Counted from the stretch's first letter, positions 28,101 to 40,602 are shown. The stretch: 64,000 nucleotides of DNA from Heterodera schachtii (GCA_023374025.1 SIJG01000038.1:1035104-1099103), one strand, 5' to 3'. The notes: generated by a model not told the origin, from the letters alone. A program made the numbers and translations.

Positions 28101-30340
28101 GTTATTATCATCTTAAAATACATTTGATAATTTGGGTATACCATAATAATGAAGCAATTAAGAAAAGCTTGTTTTTACAAGAGATTAAGCTTTTAGTGTT
28201 ATATAATTGTTATTTTTCGTGAACATTTATAGAAATAAGTTTTATAAACACATTTGTTCTTTGTATAATTATTCCAAATTTTTTGATTTTTACATTATAA
28301 CAAAGTAAGATTCAATCTAATAAACTTGATAATTATTATGTGTCGAGTTTTATGTTTTTAAGTATAAAAAGTTAATTAATTTGTTTCTATGGTTATTTTT
28401 CAATTGAGACTTTTAGCACACAAATTGGAAGAATTTTATGAAAAATTTAATGCATCATTAGTAATTTTTTTGATTTTATTATATATTAAATAAATTAAAT
28501 TTGTATATTTAGATCAATTTTTTTCATTATGGTTTTTTAAATATCTTTTTTTCATATTAAAAGTATTTCTATTTTTCTTATTATTATTTTAACCTTGTTT
28601 GCAGAGTTCTTTTTAGATTAATTTGCTTAATAAATTTATTATTTATTTGAATTTCATAATTTTTTTCTCTGTTATTTTTCTTATTATTATTTTTATTTTT
28701 TTATCGTCAAATATGAAATGAAGCTTTATAATATAAACCTTAATATAAATAATGAAATTTGTTTTCTACTATTTTTATTAAATGTATTTGATTATATGCA
28801 AAATTAAGTTGACATAAAATTACATAGTTATACATTTTACTTTTTTTTAATAAGAATAGTAGATAAATTACTTAAGAGAATAATTAAATATTAAATGAAA
28901 TATAAAGATAAATTGTTTAGTCAAAATAAATCTTGATTTCCATCAAGGTATAAATTTAGTTAAAGTTTTAATGTGATATATGATAAAAAAAATTCTTGTT
29001 CCGGAGCGCCAATACATGAGCTACTTTGTGTAAGGTCTTCTATTTTTTGTTTTAAATAAAATGAACATGATAAAACAATTTGTAATATTTTCATAATGAA
29101 TTCTTTTGTTAATTAAATTTTTTAATTGAAAATTTTACACTTGAATTTTTTTTGTGATATTCCTTATTTTGTTACAAAAATATTATTTTATTGTATTTTT
29201 CTATGAAATTTTTATCATGTTTATTCATTAGTAATTTATAAATTTTTTAAATATTTTTTATTTATGCATTCCAATTTCATTTATTTTTATTTTTATTTCG
29301 TTTCCAAAGCAGCAAATGCAATTTGTGTCGAATCGCTTGTAAATTATAATATTGTTACAGTGCAGAATTATACTATGGCTTTTAAAAGCTTTTAAATATT
29401 TTTTGAAGAATGATAGTTTGTTTATTATTTTTTCGACTTGTATATTGTTCCAAACAATGCTTTTAAATATCTTTACTATAAAAACTTCTTTATATTCGAT
29501 AAATTCCATTCTACTGAATTTTTTGAATTTTTTCATATACATAAATTTCTTAAGGATTTAATTATTTATTTGTCATTTTTTTGTTTACACTTAAGGAGAA
29601 TATTATTGCATTTTTATATAGTAATTAAAGGAACACTGTTGTTTTAGAAATCTCATAAGCTCATTTACCTTTTATCTTCACTTTTGCATTTTCCTTTGTT
29701 TAATATTTTTCCGAGTAAGGCAGATTTTTTTATTATTTGCTTATTATAAAATGATTAATTCCATTTATATATAAAACGTTATTTTTCTCAAAGGTCAGGC
29801 TAGACCTCTAAAACAAATAATTTTATTTGCAACAGAAATCTGTATAATATGTAAAAAAATTTGGTAGTTTATTGATAATATTTAAACACTCTTCAATCCC
29901 TCTTCGTTTAAATTTTTAACATATAATTATGAGATAGTAAATTTTCAAATATTAAAGTTCCTTATTTTTTCATCTTTTTAACACTAGTTCTGCATTATGT
30001 TGTCGCTTCTTTATTCTGCATAATATATTTCCATGATAATTAATTAGAATAAGTCAAAATTTTTTTGGTTTATTTTAAGATAAAACTGCCGAAAGAATTT
30101 TATTTTATCTCTTAATTGGTTTTTAATTTTTGTTTTAATATGTATATGTTATATAAAATCGTCTATTTTTGCATACAAATAATTATGATTAAATCCTAAG
30201 TGTTTTTCTATTATTCTGCAAAGTTCAAAAAAACTTGGGGTAATTCAGTCTGTAACAAAATTATACGTTCAAGAAATTTTTAGTCACTTCGACTATAGTA
30301 GTGCAGAATGTTACAACCCCCCTTTTTACGAAAAAAAGAT
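13116..30340. other. A+T-rich stretch with scattered small GC islands
   Basis: Long A+T-rich sequence, A-rich to about 17400 and mainly T-rich after that, with A-rich interruptions near 20100-20700 and 22100-22900. Small GC islands with splice-like borders occur near 14065-14127 (TTAG before, GTAACT after), 14310-14400, 17450-17570, 19196-19256 (TTATCAG before, GTATAT after), 24396-24463, 25959-26068 (CTTTTCAG before, in-frame TGA at the end) and 27005-27032 (CTACAG before, GTAAAT after). They might be exons of genes with very long introns. In most islands more than one frame is open, and I recognise none of the peptides. Confidence 0.4.
25957..26068 (+). CDS. Possible terminal exon, unknown product
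   Basis: A canonical-looking acceptor (TTTTCAG) is followed by a frame that reads ATG AAT AAA AAG and runs 34 codons to TGA at about 26068. The peptide is strongly basic, ending AGQILRRRAV. Codon content changes from A+T-only to GC-richer towards the 3' end, which is unlike the surrounding sequence. No domain is recognised. It could be the last exon of a gene with long upstream introns, a short stand-alone gene or chance. Confidence 0.25.
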
Positions 30341-30344
30341 AAAT

Positions 30345-30719
30345 TTAAAAAAATGTCAACATTTCTGGGATTTTAGGGGTTGCTGACCACGAATATGACA
30401 TCCACCACACGTTTGGGCTCCAGCATGCTTTTCCATGATAGCATTTTTCTTTGGCATCCAAATTCAATATTGTTGGTAAAAGCAAACTGCGAAATAGCAA
30501 ATTTTTAGTGGTATTATTATAAAAATGCCTTTTTACTGACAATTTTGTTTTTTGTGGATAATCTTTGTCGGTTTTTATGCCAAAGAAATGTTTTAAAATA
30601 AATTTTAAAATTTCAGGGTCCGATGGGCTTAACAAAATTTGTTGATCATCATCATTAATTTCATGGAAAGTCTTTGCCATTTTGATCACTTCATAAACAG
30701 TTACCGAATATTTGGACAA
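30345..30719 (-). CDS. Hypothetical open frame, unknown
   Basis: A 124-codon frame with mixed composition (Trp, Cys, His and Pro present), less biased than chance frames in this A+T background. The first 50 residues are acidic (INDDDQQILLSPSDPE) and the C-terminal part is Trp/Ser-rich. I do not recognise a family. It lies just downstream, on the same strand, of the helix-turn-helix remnants at 31203-32796 and could be part of the same decayed gene. Confidence 0.25.
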   Translation of the reverse strand: MSKYSVTVYEVIKMAKTFHEINDDDQQILLSPSDPEILKFILKHFFGIKTDKDYPQKTKLSVKRHFYNNTTKNLLFRSLLLPTILNLDAKEKCYHGKACWSPNVWWMSYSWSATPKIPEMLTFF

Positions 30720-31202
30720 TGCTCGTAAAAAAAAAATTGTTTGGTGCTTCCTTTATGGAAAATGGAAATTAAAATGAATTTAAAAAAAATTGATCAGTTT
30801 TGCCAGTGGCCAAATTTATGTCTCGTTTATTTTTTGTGTTTAATTAGGGACATAAAAAATTGGAGCAGGACAAAACTTCGCCGGAAGCCCGTTTTGGACC
30901 ATCTTTTTTTCTTTTCTTTCTCAACCAATAAAACTAAAAATTCATTGTACTATTTGAACGTACTGGGTTGTTTTGGTAAAAGTGCCAATTTTTCAGATTT
31001 TTCAAAAACAATAATCAGTAAACTAACTTTTCTTAAACACCATAAATATATGCTTTATATGATACGATAGCGCTTGGTTTGCTCTATTAGTATAAAAAAA
31101 ATTTCAGAAAACTTTCCATCGCGTTTTCAGAAAGTTATTTTTTTAACCTTATGGTCATAACTTTTTGAATTACTCAATGAAATTTTCTGGGAATTTTTTA
31201 TA

Positions 31203-31490
31203 TTAATAGTGCAAGTTTTTTAAAAAATCCAGGTCCAAGCCTGGGTAACTACTTTTTTTCCATCTCAGAATCGTTGCAAAAGTTACAATTTCATTGCAAA
31301 TTTCGGCATAATTTTTGCGCCATTCTTTGGTTGAATATTTTCTGTTTTGCTTATATTCATTTTTCATTTCAATAAATTTTTGAACAATTTCTATTTTATC
31401 TTTGTTACTTTTTGATTTATAGCATTTGTATATTTTTTGATTTAGTCCTAATTTTTTGGCCAATATATTTGCGATTTGTTCCTAATTTTT
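31203..31490 (-). pseudogene. Helix-turn-helix fragment, decayed
   Basis: The frame reads ILAKKLGLNQK-IYKCYKSKS near its start, the look of a homeodomain-like or Psq-type helix-turn-helix (recognition helix followed by an IY.WY-like element with the Trp changed to Cys). It continues as a Lys/Glu-rich segment and ends RWKKSSYPGLDLDFLKNLHY. Compared with the usual AKKLGINQKTIYRW pattern, one residue seems lost between QK and IY. Upstream on the same strand lies a Lys/Glu-rich region with several stops. With the two copies at 32190-32796 it suggests a gene with several helix-turn-helix modules that has decayed. Such modules occur in transposase-derived proteins. Confidence 0.4.
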
Positions 31491-32189
31491 TTTTGCTATT
31501 TTTCCTTTTGTTAAATATTTTCTTCCCTTTTCTTTTATTTTCTCTTTTATTTTATAATTCAATTATTTTTTTTCTGCTCATTTAGTTTTTCTTCTTCCTT
31601 TTCTTAATATTTTTCTCCAAATATTTCATCAAATGTTTTTTTGTTGTAATTTTTATTTTCCGATTTAATTTGATGATTTTGGTGATCAAAAAATACAGGC
31701 ATGATTTCATTTCATTTTAATAATATTTTGTCTAAAATTATTATTATTTTATTTTCATGGAGATTTTTACTAAATCAAAAGCTTATTTAAAATTTTTAAG
31801 AAAATGGTAAAAATTTATGGATTACTTCATTACATAACATGTATAATTCCTTCATGATTACAATCTAACAATTAGTAGTTTGATTATTTTTTAATGACAT
31901 TATTAATTATTAAAGCGATAAAAAAAATTATTTTTAACAAAAGTTAGAATATATAAATTAGGTTCAACATTTTATACTAAACAATATAGAAACTTTATAA
32001 TGAGTCGAATAATAAAAAGTGTACATTTAATAAAAATAGTAACAAATAGTCATTTTTTACAAATAATAAGTACGATCTTTCATCTTTGTAACTATTTGTA
32101 AATTTTTCGCTATTTTTTGGCGTAGTATCAGAAAATCAAATTCCAGAAACTGAAGCACTACGCTTTTTTTGTTTAATCATATCAGGAAA

Positions 32190-32335
32190 AAATATCTTTT
32201 TCCACTCATGAATTGAATCTCTGTCAATTTATATTGAGCAGCAATTTCCGAATCCGCCATGCCTTCATTCTTTAATTTTTCATAATTTTTTTTTGAATTG
32301 TTCTTTTAATTCGGTGTATTCTTGTCTAGCTAAAT
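32190..32335 (-). pseudogene. Helix-turn-helix module, broken copy
   Basis: This is a diverged copy of 32650-32796. The segment DSEIAAQYK is still readable, but a one-base change in an A run shifts the frame upstream (after EQFKKK), and another shift follows the IAAQYK part. The order of features is the same as in the neighbouring copy, so the two are duplicates about 450 bp apart. Confidence 0.45.
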
Positions 32336-32649
32336 TTTTTAGTTACTTCAGAAATTTTTCAAATTATATTTCATTATTAATTATAATAAGATTTTATTTC
32401 ATATATCATTCTAATATTTTATAAATATTCCCAATGGTAATGCTAAAGTGTTAAGAAAAACTTAATTAGATTTTGTAGTTTTTCAAATATTTAAAAATTG
32501 ATTTATATCAAAATTATCTTTAATGTTTATATTATAAAGTAGAGATAATTAAATAATTTTTCAAATATTTTTAATTTTAAATTTACTACACTTAATTCAT
32601 CTATGTATTATTAATATGAGTCTTTTTGCATTACTTTTTATTTTTTCAG

Positions 32650-32796
32650 GGAAAAATTTCTTTTTCCACCGACGAATTGATTCTCTGTGAATTTTATATT
32701 GCGCAGCAATTTCCGAATCCTTCATGCCTTCATTCTTTAGTTTTTCATAATTTTTTTTGAAATCTTCTTTTAGTGCGCTGTGTTCTTGTTTAGCTA
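32650..32796 (-). CDS. Helix-turn-helix module, open copy
   Basis: The frame reads LKEDFKKNYEKLKNEGM, then KDSEIAAQYKIHRESI, then RRWKKKFFP. This is a compact helix-turn-helix with a second-helix EIAAQY segment and a recognition helix ending in RRWKKK, as in Psq/transposase-type DNA-binding domains. A TTTAG acceptor-like site precedes it on the - strand. It is the best preserved of three related pieces (31203-31490, 32190-32335 and this one). I infer a remnant of a multi-module DNA-binding protein, possibly transposon-derived. Confidence 0.45.
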
Positions 32797-33894
32797 AATA
32801 TTTTTAATTGTTTTCAACAATTTTAAATAAATTATATAAATTTGATTATTATTTAAAAATTACTTTTGTTTTCGTATCTTTATATTATTAATTACATAAA
32901 TTAAATTAGTAAATAAACAATCTTTAACTATTTCATACTCCAAAATGATAAATTAAAGTTAGTTGCCTATTGAATTATCCCAAATAAAACCTTAAATAAC
33001 GAATATGATATTTCAATTTACCTTTTTGTTTTTTTGGTTGAACAACAAATTTTTCTTATGTCCATTGTCTATAAATGAGAAATAATTTGAAAAAATTAGT
33101 AGTTTTTTAAACTGGGTTTTTTGTAATAAAAAAGTATCTTTTTATTTTGGGCATATCCAATAGAATTTACGCTTTACCAATTTTTTTCTGTTTTCTCGTT
33201 ATTTTGAAATTGTTCTCCTTTGCTCTTTTCTTCATCTTGTTTGATAAATATTTTTGTTGAGGTTTCATTTATTTTCATTCCTTAATATTTATTAAATCAG
33301 GCATTAATTTATATACATATATTAATTCACTAATTATTTTCTATTGAAATTTTTTTTGTTACTTTTTCTAGTTGATGGGCTAGCTTTCGAATCATTTACA
33401 GAAGTATTAGCTCCGTAATAACGAACTAAATGCTATCTTTTTTTATCCACATTTAGTAAATATGTTTAATTTATTGCTCAGTTTTCTTAGCTCTTTTTTT
33501 GTTTAAGATAAACAATTTTCTAAATTGGATTTTCCGATGCTTTAAATACATTAATATTTTAATGAATATTTTTTTAATTTTAATTAGGTAAATTTTTAAT
33601 AAAATTTACAAGTTTGTTCCCGGTAGGCCCGAACCGTTTTAAGTCCCTTTGAGAAATTTTGGTCTCGTTCACGGTTTTTTTAGTATCGGTATTCCTCGGT
33701 CCCGTTTTTCACTAATTTAATACAATCCATGCTACCGTCGACAATAAATTTTTTAAACCGATTACTGCCCCACAAAAGCCTCGTGAATTACCGGCTATGT
33801 CCCTTCTACCCTTGAAAACAAATCAATAACACAAATAAATTTTTGGAAATTTCACCAGTAAGGCCAAACAGCCTACTTTAATAGATGGTGCTAT
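32797..33894. other. A+T-rich stretch with a decayed GC patch
   Basis: No gene is visible. A GC-richer patch at 33605-33710 (TTCCCGGTAGGCCCGAACCGTTT and following) resembles 39003-39045 (TTCCCTGCTGGACCGAACGTTT), so both are probably old copies of one repeat. A second GC patch lies at 33760-33815. Confidence 0.4.
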
Positions 33895-34306
33895 GTCAAA
33901 CGACGAAAAGTGTAAGTTTGGGCGACCGACGAAAAGTGCAAAATTTGCCAAAATTTTGAATAAATCAACTCATAAATTTGCTTAGACGAAACCAAATTGT
34001 ACAATCTTGGTATCATACGATAGCCCTTGAAATGCACTATTATCTTGCCAAATTTCAAAAAAATTTTATCCTGTTTTTCAAAAGTTATGACAAATTTTCC
34101 GGTTTTTTGGATTTAACTTTTGAAAAACTTAATAATTTTTTTTTGAAATTTAGTAGGCCAATAAAGCAATTCAAGGGCTGTCGTATGGTACCAAAATTAT
34201 GCAATTTGGTTGCGCCTGAGAAAAGTTATCAGTTGATTTAGTCCCAAATTTAGCAAATTTTGCACTTTTCGTCGGTCGCCAAATTTGCACTTTTCGTCGG
34301 TCGACC
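33895..34306. mobile_element. Short foldback element (MITE-like)
   Basis: The ends carry paired copies of CGACCGACGAAAAGTGCAAA in inverted orientation (33901-33942 and 34259-34300), each arm with two CGACGAAAAGTG repeats about 22 bp apart. The pairing extends inward for about 150 bp, with ACCAAATTGTACAATCTTGG near 33990 matching the complement of CCAAAATTATGCAATTTGGT near 34190. Total length is about 410 bp. No clear target-site duplication is seen. The 87-codon + strand frame inside is a product of the palindrome. Confidence 0.65.
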
Positions 34307-34379
34307 CACTCCGTTAATAGACATCATTTAGTTTATCTAAAACCATAACAGCGCTAGCAAAAAAATTAAACCTTTAAAA

Positions 34380-35480
34380 CGCTTAGTTTTTTGTCTGTGC
34401 ACATTTTTATGATCAGAAAGATCATCCGGATGAAGCACATATTCATGGCTATTCGATGACAGAACTCCATCTGTCAATAGACGAGTGTGTCGACAAAGTC
34501 ATTGCATCCATTCTGTTCAGAATATCTTTGTCAGCATCATCTTAACTCGGCATTTGATTATCACTATATTTATGGAATTGTTGAGTTATTTTTGGTTGGG
34601 ACAGCGTAATAAACGACCACCATATTCCGTCAAAAAAATTTTCCGTAATCCAAAAATATGACCAAAAAAATTTAATCCGTAAAATCATTTATCGTTTTGC
34701 GTATTCCCCAAACAGGTTTTGGAATTTCCCGTCCTGTAACACCACGAATACACCTTGTATAGAATTTTCTGATTTGGTAGGACTTTCTTGATTAGGCATC
34801 TGAAAATGGACGATGATTCGCAACCTTTTGAATCAATTTGTCCGGCTTTGCCACTTTGCCAATCTGTTGATTAATTATTGGATCGAGCTCAGATGTAAAA
34901 GTTGTAGAACAGCAAGCACCATTGTAGTAATCATTTGACAGCGACTGTGTGCCATATCCAACCGCATTGATCATTGACACATTGTTTAAAGGAATACTAG
35001 TTGTAATCTGTGGCGAAAATTCACTGCCATAGTGATAATCATTCGGGAATGGTGGAAGGTCAAATTTTGACTGACCCATTGGCTATACCACATTATCAGG
35101 CTTATTTATATGATTTTGTTCCACTGGGTCATAGTTTGATAAATTTTGGTGATTAAGACCGTGCCAAAACGGAAGAGCCGATGCGTCATTTATATTATCT
35201 GAGCTAATTAGTGGCAATGAATTTGAATGCAATGCCATGTCACTTCTGATCATATTGTGATAACCCTTTTTTTAACAGTTGACTGTGTTTGATGGAACTG
35301 TTATTTACCATGAGACCCTGCTGTTCATTAGGAAACTGGTAATTAGTTTGTACATCATCAGAATTATGATAATAAGGTACATTATTTGTATGATCTGTCT
35401 GAGTCAAAAGATTGCCAGTAGTTACATCTTGGCCATATTGTAATAATCAAACTCTTGGATGTGATTATTATCCATTGCAG
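34380..35480 (-). pseudogene. Decayed Asn/Ser-rich protein gene
   Basis: Reading down the - strand, several open stretches with ordinary amino-acid composition follow one another but change frame or meet stops. The first begins ATGGATAATAAT at about 35474 and stops after KM; the next continues TGNLLTQTDHTNN and is shifted at a run of seven A near 35270. A third runs MIRSDMALHSNS to an in-frame TAG at about 35081. It then continues with the 95-codon frame MGQSKFDLPPFPNDYHYGSEF to a TAA at about 34795. Further pieces follow (RCIRGVTGREIPKPVWGIRK near 34740 and SSNSHEYVLHPDDLSDHKN near 34430). The protein is rich in Asn, Ser, Tyr and Gln, as in disordered regions of regulatory proteins. The family is unknown. 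A functional gene with several introns is possible but less likely given the stops. Confidence 0.5.
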
Positions 35481-36647
35481 TGACAATATGACAAAGTGAG
35501 CAAATCAATTGCAACAAAAATAAAAGTTCTCTTTGTAAATATTTTTTTGTATATCTAAAAGATTTTTTGTCTCTACTTTTTTGATTAATATTGATATTTT
35601 ATTTTAAATTTTGTGATTTTATAAAGAAAAACTTTAAATGATTAATTAAATTAAAAATTAAGTATTGTTATAGAATAAAAATGTACATTTATAGAAATAT
35701 GTATGAAAAGAAATTTTCTTTATTCTAATTCACATATCTTAATTTTTTTTCTTTTAAAATGTCAATAAAAATCAATTAAATTATAAAAAAATATGCGATA
35801 TTTCATTGCGTCAGCAAAATATAGAAAATTATTACCTTGGATAAGATATATTAAAATTAATAATAATAAAGGAAAATAATTACAAAAAATGCAATATGGT
35901 AATTTTTCCTAAAAGAATTCAAAACCAAAAATATTAAAATAAAAAAATTATTAGGTTTTTAGATAAAATTTTAAATTATCTGGACTCGAACAAACAATGC
36001 ATAGAGACATAGCAACATAATATTAAATAAAATTTAAAAATTAAATTGATCTTTCGGAGCGGAAATTTGAATTAAAAGTGAAAGAGCTCTTTAAATATTG
36101 ACAATAAGACAGTTTTACGAATAAAATTGTTTTATATAAAATATTTCTGTTGATTATGCCCAAATCAGTATTGAGCTAATACGCCAAAAAAATAAATTTT
36201 GGAAGTGAATTTTGGAGAAAATTTTCAGGAGTGTTTTATATTAAAAACTTAAACACTTTGAAATGCATTTTGCTTTTGCTTTAATTATTTATCTAAATTT
36301 TATTATCAAACCAAAAAAAACAAATTATAACTCCACTGAAGATTCGAGATAAAATAATTTATAATATTTCATTAATCATAATATTCATTATACTATTTTT
36401 TATATTTTTGTTTAAATGTTTAAATTAATAAAATTTGATTAAAAATGCAGAAGTTCGTCGTTAATGAATGGCACTTGCAGATCAAATAACTCAGTAATAA
36501 ATATCATCTTTTAAATGATATTTTAAAAGCTAATTGTTTTCTTTTCATTATTCTTTTCGTTATTCCACTTGTAAAAAAAAAGCTTTGTCTATAGTGTTTT
36601 AATTGTTTGAAAAAGTTGATTTAATGAATTTTTAATCACATAGAAGT
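35481..36647. other. A+T-rich stretch, nothing recognised
   Basis: Stops in all frames, with no palindrome, GC island or conserved motif. Confidence 0.6.
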
Positions 36648-37000
36648 TGGTTTAATTATCGGTTATGGGTCTCCTTTTAGTGATTGGTACCTTCATAAAA
36701 ATTGAAATAATTTTGCAATCAATTAATAGCATTTAAATTTTACTCATTAAATAAAATTTTGTTATTTTTTAAATAATTATTAATATGCGTTTTATATGAA
36801 AGAGATTGATTTCGTCCATTAAAAAGGTGGTTTAATTATCGGTTATGGGTCTCCTTTTAGTGATTGGTACCTTCATAAAAATTGAAATAATTTTGCAATC
36901 AATTAATAGCATTTAAATTTTATTCATTAAATAAAATTTTGTTATTTTTTAAATAATTATTAATATGCGTTTTATATGAAAGAGATTGATTTCGTCCATT
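36648..37000 (+). repeat. Tandem duplication, two 173-bp copies
   Basis: Copy 1 spans 36648-36820 and copy 2 spans 36828-37000, separated by AAAAAGG. They differ at one base that I can see (ACTCATT versus ATTCATT). Each copy starts TGGTTTAATTATCGGTTATGG, whose GGTTTAATTA equals the first ten bases of nematode SL1, and has AATAATTTTGC about 60 bases later, which loosely resembles an Sm-site (AATTTTGG). The near identity in otherwise decayed DNA implies a recent duplication or selection. A small RNA is possible but unproven: the rest of the leader differs and no strong 3' hairpin is seen. Confidence 0.7.
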
Positions 37001-40000
37001 GTTTATTATTTTTTAGGTTTTATATTTTTAATTATGATAGCATAATTTATACAAACATTTTTATTGATTATTTAGTTTTTTAATTTATATTTTATTTTCT
37101 TCAAATTCAGCTATTAAATTACTTAAAAGTGACTTAATTTTTTTTTATAATATTTGTCATTTTGGTTATAAATTTCTTGAATTTATGGCATAAATCACGA
37201 ATCGTACACACATGGCGATCACAATACCGTTCGGTGTTTGTGCCAAAGAGACAATACGCTTAATTTCTTTATAATATTCTAATTTTTTTATTCCATATAA
37301 TCAAATTTTACTTAGGTAGCAGGAATATCACTGCTCTTTATTAAAAATCTTTTCATTAATTTGCCCAATGCCCTGCTGCAGCAATCACGATTTAAAATTG
37401 AGATTTAAGTTGGTTTATTTAATTTTATTAAATTTCTAATTAAAACTATTTTTTTAATGTTACAACAAATAAAAAAGCATTTTTAATAAGATTATTGAAT
37501 TGCATATAAAAAATATACAAAAATGCAATATTTTCAACAATATCTGATAGAATTCACAGCTTTTGTTGGCACACTGTAATTTATTTTTTTATTAATTGGA
37601 AATTTAAAAAAATTATAATTAAAACAAAATTTATATTATAATCGAAGACATCGCTTTGGTTGCGCTGCTCTCGTTTATGCAAATTTTACATGTGCAGGAA
37701 TATTTTATTATATTTTAAAGTTTTTTTTTCCAAAAATTCTATTATTGCTTTATGGTTTTTTTAATTAACATTTCTTAGTTGTTAAAAATTATAATTAAAC
37801 CAGGACTACAATTTTAAGGAAAGGTCAATTAGATTTTTTTTAGAAATGAGGATTTCAGGTTTTGTGACTTTTTGAGGAATTTGAGGCTTTTGGGGAAAAT
37901 CGCCAGAATTTGTTAAATTTTATGATAATTTTGATTCTGAATTCGAATGAATTAAACGTGATAAAAATCTCTTAATGCTTATTTCTAAAATTTGCTCAAA
38001 TTAATCATCGACAATCAAAAAATATAAATTTTGAACGTTTTAGGTGTTTTTTGAATAAATTTTGTAAAATGATGCTTTTTGACCCAAAGAGGCTTTTTTG
38101 CCTACCAAATAAGGCTTTTGAAAATTTTGATCTGGGATCACTGCAGTAAACTGATGGAAAAAATGGTTCCGTTTATTACGAATTTAATTTCTTTAATCTT
38201 CCCCTTTTAGTAAATGCTTTTTTAAATTTTTTAAAAGTTTGAAAAAACTCAATCTTGAATTTTATAAAAATTTAAACACCGATTGAATAAAAAATAAAAA
38301 TAAAATGATAGTTTTATATGGGAATATAATGTATGTATATCCTCAACAAGTATCGTATTAATGCTTGCGATGAATCATACAAGGATTTTCTTCAAAGCAG
38401 AGTATTTTTTGATGAGAGTATAAATTTTTCCATTGTATAAGGTTTTCATGGAGGCCTAAATCATCGGAGAAATTAAATGTTTACTTGAAAAATTTTTTTT
38501 GTTAATTGAATAGACTGTATAATTCAATAATAAATTTTATATATTAAAAACAAAGTATAAATAAACTAAAAATAATATGTAATCTTTAGAATTGAGTATA
38601 AACACGAATAGGATGTCGTGGGTTCGAGAATTTATCATTAAAAAAAATACAAGTCGCATGTTTCGTCATTACCGCATAGAAACAAATATTAAAAATAATA
38701 ATAATAAAATTTACCCTTTTCCAAATTTTATATTCGTTTCCATTTGCTCCATAGTTGGCTTCAACAATTCCTCATATTTGTATACATAGTTTTTGTGAAC
38801 GGTTTGAAGATGCCTAATTGCTTTTGCCGGATGGCGAGCACCTGCTCAGCTTTTAATTGGTTTTTTACACACAATACTTTCAATCTCATTGTCATTAATT
38901 TTTCTATAGAAACCAATTCTCCATGCATTTTTGATTCTTAAAAAAATAATATTTGATGAAGAAATAATTAAAAGAATATAGAAAAAAGATTTTTAAATCA
39001 AGTTTTTCCCTGCTGGACCGAACGTTTGAAGCCCCTCTGGATTTAGTATATATTTGTGGGTTTTTGTACATATTTTAGCATTTTTTATACATATTTAGTT
39101 TTCCTATTTCGGGATAAATATACATAAGCAATTTTTATTTAAATTTAATATAACCAATAGTAAATAATTCTAATAAGCAAATTTTTCATTGAAAATTCAT
39201 AAGCGAACCGTCGGAGATAGTCAACGACTGCCGTTCGAACCACCTCGTAAATTCAATGAGATCCTTTTATTATTAACTAATATCTAGAAAATTAAAAACG
39301 GACCACTTTATTTTTAAAGCACAAATTGTTTATGAATATAATAAAATATATATATATTTTTTTAATTAGATTCACAGATAAAAATATAGAAATGACAAAT
39401 ATAAAGAATAAATGTTACAAATCAAAACAGATAAATAAACAAAAAATAGTGCAAGAATTCCTATTAATAAAATAAATACAATAAATGATGAAAATTAAAT
39501 TAGTAAAATACTCCTAAAAATTTAATTGAACAATTTTAGATAATTTGAAATAATTCTTTCCGTAAAACATTTCTTATTTAAACCATGCCCCAAGTAAAAG
39601 TAATACAAAAAATTGAAAATTAATGAACTCAAATGACAAATTATTAAATTAATAAATATTCTGCATTTAGTACAATTACTACTTATTCTTTCATAAAAAT
39701 AAAGTTTTTATAAATGATTAACTATAATAAATATTTAATTGTATAAATGTAATTCATATTAGAGTTTGGTGTGGCTGGAAGCCACGGAATCGGTGGAGCT
39801 TGATATTGAGCATCTGATATTCATGCGGACACCACGTATTGCTCAAAGAAGCGGAAGTGCACTTGGTAAATGGAAACATTATAAAACTTATAGCTAGAAA
39901 ATTGAATCTCCCTAAATTTAGTAATAATACATAATATTAGGTATTTAAATCCAAATGAAAAATGAAACAAAAATAATAAATCAACCCAAGAATAGGATAG

Positions 40001-40602
40001 GAGAAATATAAAAACAAAAATTAATAAAAATTAAAATAAAAAGAATTTAAGCATTACAAAATATGACAGATAATAATCAAAGAAAGAGATAGATCCAATT
40101 TTATTATATTTATATAGATCCAATTTAAATATTTTTATTATTGAATTCCAGATTAAAATAATAAAAGGGATTTTAATTAAAATTCAAACAAAATTCATAT
40201 TCAAATGATGTAACCCATTTACCAATTGAATTTAAAAAGCCAGTTTGGCCGCCAATCGTTTGCCATATCTCACTGTTCGGTCAAACGGGGAGCCACAAAA
40301 TTCTTTACTGAGTATCAATGCATAATTGTAACATCATTATAAATTTTACTTGTGTGAAGTTAGAGTGAATAGAAATAAATTAACGGTAAATCCAAGTGAA
40401 TAGAAATAAATTAACGATAAATCCAATGATAGACTTGGTTTGTCAAAATTTCAAATATATCGGAAATTTTTGTATACCAAAGATAAACGTGATGTAAAAA
40501 AAAAACAAAAATTTATATAATTTTTTATAAATACAAATTTTTATAATTCAAAAATTGTTAATAATTTATTGGTAACTTAATCGAGGATCAAATTTTATTC
40601 TA
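37001..40602. other. A+T-rich stretch with a few possible exon islands
   Basis: GC islands occur at 37200-37262, 39003-39045, 39180-39245, 39765-39865 and 40235-40308. On the - strand, 37210-37262 reads RIVSLAQTPNGIVIAMC between an acceptor-like AATTAAG and a donor-like GTACGA. The 40235-40308 patch resembles 42712-42770. None matches a family I can name. Confidence 0.35.
39765..39865 (+). CDS. Possible internal exon, unknown product
   Basis: Between ATTAGAG and the donor-like CTTG|GTAAAT one + strand frame is open for 33 codons (LVWLEATESVELDIEHLIF, then MRTPRIAQRSGSAL), with ordinary composition and mixed codon use, very unlike its surroundings. The other two + strand frames hit stops, although a short - strand frame is also open (HFRFFEQYV). 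No neighbouring exon could be joined to it with confidence. It may be an exon of a gene with very long introns or a captured fragment. Confidence 0.3.

Noticed and set aside
33978..34241. 87-codon + strand frame
   Set aside because: It spans the centre of a foldback element and translates both arms of the palindrome.
39180..39250. GTTCGAACC considered as the B box of a tRNA gene
   Set aside because: No A box at a suitable distance and no cloverleaf; the motif is a short palindrome.
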